A stretch of 8,300 nucleotides of DNA. It comes from Bacteroidota bacterium (lineage in GTDB: Bacteria; Bacteroidota; Bacteroidia; Flavobacteriales; Weeksellaceae). Under the pieces are notes generated by a model. The model did not search any database. It saw only the letters and a list, made by a program, of their open reading frames with translations, and was not told where the DNA came from. Below are positions 5,956 to 8,300 of the stretch, one piece after another (position 1 is the stretch's first letter; each line of letters opens with the position of its first letter). Both the position numbers and the translations under genes were made by a program. The stretch covers positions 1 through 8,300 of the forward strand of contig JAEWOM010000235.1 in NCBI GenBank assembly GCA_023399675.1, given 5' to 3'.

Positions 5956-6406
5956 GTGTCGCAGAAAAAAGTCCTGGAATTCATTTGACAGTCTGGCGGA
6001 TTGGTTTTCCAACTTTGCAGGTAATAAATACACGTTCTATGCAGCTGTTGTCCTCGTTTTGCTTTGGGGACTGGCGTTTCCGCTTTTCAATGAGTTCAGC
6101 ACCTGGGAATTTGCCTTTACGCTTACAACCAATATCATCACTTTTCTGATGGTATTTCTCATTCAAAAATCGCAGAATAAAGATTCGAAAGCCATTCAGA
6201 TTAAACTGAACGAGCTGATTGCCGCACATGAAAAAGCCAGCAACCGAATTGTGGACATTGAGGATCTCACGGAAAAGGAACTCGATAAACTTCACAAATA
6301 TTACGAGAAGCTCTCAGAACTTTCGCAGGAAGACAATGATTTGCACCAATCACACTCGATTGATGCAGCCGAGGACAATCAGGAGCACAAAATGCGCAAC
6401 CAGTAA
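5956..6406 (+). CDS. Low-affinity iron permease family protein, probable frame break near the start
   Basis: This is an inner-membrane protein of the family named after fungal low-affinity iron transport (PF04120-like); its bacterial role is not well established. The open frame from 5933 to the TAA at 6404 encodes SWNSFDSLADWFSNFAG, two membrane helices (about 25-44 and 51-69), the hallmark NIITFLMVFLIQKSQNKDSKAIQIKLNELI, and IEDLTEKELDKLHKYYEKL. There is no ATG or GTG in that frame before the conserved part. GTG at 5956 reads V/M-S-Q-K-K but in another frame, ending at 5988. Removing one A from the A6 run at 5965-5970 joins them into a natural 149-residue protein starting MSQKKSWNSFDSL. Without this, translation would need ATT at 5948, or TTG at 6059 inside helix 1, which would destroy the first segment. 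It is divergent from htpG and ends 34 bases from the convergent gene, with no clear terminator between them. Confidence 0.8.
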
Positions 6407-6440
6407 ATTCAGAAAAAGATCGATGATGAACGGTAACAGG

Positions 6441-8300
6441 CTATCTGGTCATAAAGTGATCGAAGTAAGAACAGCTGCCCATCAAACTTTTTGCAGTGGC
6501 TGTATTGCTGTAACCGGACTTCAGCTGCGAAAAGTAGCGGCGGTAATTTGCGTTTTTCTCTGCATCGAGTTTTTTGTTGAATTCTGCGTGTTTGGTTTCC
6601 CATCGCGGATCAGAATAGGACAGATTATGTTCCTGTTTGGCTTCCCACTGGTAATATTTTCCCTGTTCTGCGCTCGCCATTTGAAACAGAATTCTCGTTT
6701 TCTGCTCCTGATCTTTAGATTTAGACAGTGCCTGCTGGTAAAATTTAATCGCGACATCAAAATTATCATTTTTGATTGACGGATTCCACCGGTAGCTTTT
6801 GAAATAATACTGATATTGTGGCGGGCTGTTGCGGAAAATGTCATTTTTTGCCCACGCTGAATTATCGATATCCATCATGAGAACTTCGCGGAAGTATCCG
6901 AGCGAAGACGTGTTGTACAGCATATTTCCGATAAGCTGAATCGCATCTGCGCTTCCATCCTGCTGAAGCTGCAGCAGTGCATCCGCCAGTTCATATTTAT
7001 TCATCAGCGGTTTGATAAATACAAATTTTGATACAGAAGGTTCCTCTTTCATCGAAGTTTCTTCCGGGCTTTGGAAACTTTCCCAGACGTTGTGGCCGAA
7101 AACCAGCGAAGAAATATTGCTGAATCCATTATACGCGCCATCAGCATGTATCAGTGGTTTTTTAAAGGTTTTTTCAGCTTCATAAATCCAGTCATATCGG
7201 GGAATACCTTCGAAATTTACCGATTTGGCATAATGATCTTTCGCTTTGGAAAAATTGCCGTCCCTGATAGCCTGATCGCCAAATACAACATGAAGAAACG
7301 CAGATGGGTTCTTCATATCCACATTTTTCATAAGGGTTTGCTCCAGTGCATTCTTTTGCGGTTTGTTAATAAAATTTTCCAGTGCTTTTGCCAGATCTGC
7401 ATTCGGATAATACTGGAGGTCAGACAGCTTATTGTTCATTAGAAAAGACTTTCCGTCTTCGTTCTGCAGAAAGTAGCGGTTAGCAAATACATCGCGCACA
7501 AAATCTGCAGTGGATGGCTTTTCATCCCATTTTACTTCTGTGTTGTCCGCAGGGTCTTCCTCAGCAAAGATCTCCGGATAGTTCTTCATGACCTGCTCCT
7601 CAAATTCAGCATCAATTTTTGGCTGAGCAGTAATATCATTGAGCATTTTCAGTCGGTTAATCTGCGCGGTATACTCCGGATTTGTAGTTTTTATCGATGT
7701 CAGAATTTCCCTGCTGCTTTCGTAGTCTTTCTGAAGAAATTTAAGGTAAGCATCGGCAATACTCCAAAATTCGTCATTCGATTTTTGACTGGTTTTTTCT
7801 GTAAATTCTGAAAAATCTGCAAGATAATCGGGTGAGGGTTCTTCCTGCCACCACAGGTTCTGTTTCTGAAAAACCGGAATTCTGTACGGACTTTTCAGCA
7901 GTTCTTTATCGTCTGCATTTTCTGTTCTTTGTGCAGTTGCAGGCTTTTCTTCTTTCTTCCCGAAAAGATTTCTGAAAAAGTCCACGATCTTATCCCAAAA
8001 CGATTTTTTCGGTGCAGCCACCGGTTCTGCAGTTTTTGTCACGCCGGAGTTTATTTCCTGCTCCCTGATGTCGCGGTCGGTAAAAAAATAGTTCGGCAGA
8101 TAAGAACGCTCGAGTTGATTTATACTTCTGGCAGCCATCACCTTCAGAATTTCCGAATCGGGGTTGATTTCGTGCATTTTTTCCATATTCGGCAAAGGAT
8201 TCGAAAAGTCGGAATATCCGAGAAGGAAATAGGCCATGTTTTTTTCCTCGGGTGTAGATACACGCTGCAAAAGACTGTTGAATGATGTGCTGTCCGACAG
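6441..8300 (-). CDS. Large helical-repeat (TPR-like) protein of unknown function, C-terminal part
   Basis: The frame is open to the window edge, so the N-terminus is missing; TTG at 8270 is an internal leucine. The visible 619 residues (numbered from the edge) are mostly helical. TPR-like helix pairs lie at about 178-205 (IADAYLKFLQKDYESSREIL), 334-363 (VFGDQAIRDGNFSKAKDHYAKS) and 512-550 (FDVAIKFYQQALSK). Residues 90-115 are a low-complexity Ala/Pro/Lys linker with an amphipathic helix rich in F and W. Residues near 458-463 (GNMLYN) and the CSYFDHF ending at 610-616 resemble large uncharacterised Bacteroidota proteins with tetratricopeptide repeats. No enzyme motif is visible, so a scaffold or envelope-assembly role is only a guess. 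The location in the cell cannot be told without the N-terminus. It is convergent with the permease gene. Confidence 0.85.
   Translation of the reverse strand: MSDSTSFNSLLQRVSTPEEKNMAYFLLGYSDFSNPLPNMEKMHEINPDSEILKVMAARSINQLERSYLPNYFFTDRDIREQEINSGVTKTAEPVAAPKKSFWDKIVDFFRNLFGKKEEKPATAQRTENADDKELLKSPYRIPVFQKQNLWWQEEPSPDYLADFSEFTEKTSQKSNDEFWSIADAYLKFLQKDYESSREILTSIKTTNPEYTAQINRLKMLNDITAQPKIDAEFEEQVMKNYPEIFAEEDPADNTEVKWDEKPSTADFVRDVFANRYFLQNEDGKSFLMNNKLSDLQYYPNADLAKALENFINKPQKNALEQTLMKNVDMKNPSAFLHVVFGDQAIRDGNFSKAKDHYAKSVNFEGIPRYDWIYEAEKTFKKPLIHADGAYNGFSNISSLVFGHNVWESFQSPEETSMKEEPSVSKFVFIKPLMNKYELADALLQLQQDGSADAIQLIGNMLYNTSSLGYFREVLMMDIDNSAWAKNDIFRNSPPQYQYYFKSYRWNPSIKNDNFDVAIKFYQQALSKSKDQEQKTRILFQMASAEQGKYYQWEAKQEHNLSYSDPRWETKHAEFNKKLDAEKNANYRRYFSQLKSGYSNTATAKSLMGSCSYFDHFMTR

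Noticed and set aside
6407..6440. Terminator between the convergent permease and repeat-protein genes
   Set aside because: I looked for a hairpin with a T-run on either strand in this 34-base gap and found none.
6219..6779. + strand frame of 186 codons spanning the permease end and the repeat-protein gene
   Set aside because: It overlaps two better-supported genes in other frames, and its translation shows no family features.

Overview
The window looks like chromosome of a flavobacterium of the Chryseobacterium/Kaistella type (Bacteroidota). The evidence is a GLPGLI-family secreted protein, a Bacteroidota-style HtpG with a Gly/Met-rich C-terminal segment, A/T-rich start regions without Shine-Dalgarno sequences, and a TAnnTTTG-like promoter rather than an E. 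coli-type one. Genus is an inference from protein style, not from a marker comparison.

Layout. 1-563: the 3' end of the str operon, with the end of fusA followed by rpsJ (ribosomal protein S10). 564-661: a four-unit heptamer repeat (GGAAGWY) and a strong terminator, so rpsJ is not followed by rplC as it often is. 692-2742, all on the + strand: small poorly characterised envelope genes. These are a three-helix membrane protein, a GLPGLI protein whose frame is broken at an A AAA AAG sequence, a second terminator closely similar to the first, and a tightly coupled pair made of a secreted four-cysteine protein and a small membrane protein. 2828-3820: an aldo/keto reductase of the D-threo-aldose dehydrogenase-like group with an intact catalytic tetrad. 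3845-3877: a perfect 11-bp bidirectional hairpin terminator between convergent genes. 3903-5795 (-): complete htpG (Hsp90). 5796-5955: the divergent control region, with a candidate htpG promoter overlapped by a long imperfect inverted repeat, and GATAAT-type repeats nearer the next gene. 5956-6406 (+): a low-affinity iron permease family protein whose natural N-terminus is reached only by assuming one extra A in an A6 run. 6441-8300 (-): the C-terminal 619 residues of a large helical-repeat protein that runs off the window.

Functionally this is translation housekeeping, an envelope-gene patch, a redox enzyme, a chaperone, a membrane protein of the iron-permease family and a scaffold-like repeat protein. 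There is no sign of one multi-gene system. The points most worth checking are the two frame breaks at A6 runs (sequencing error, phase-variable tract or programmed frameshift), the heptamer repeat, the similar terminators and the htpG control region. I see no mobile element, CRISPR array, tRNA or rRNA.
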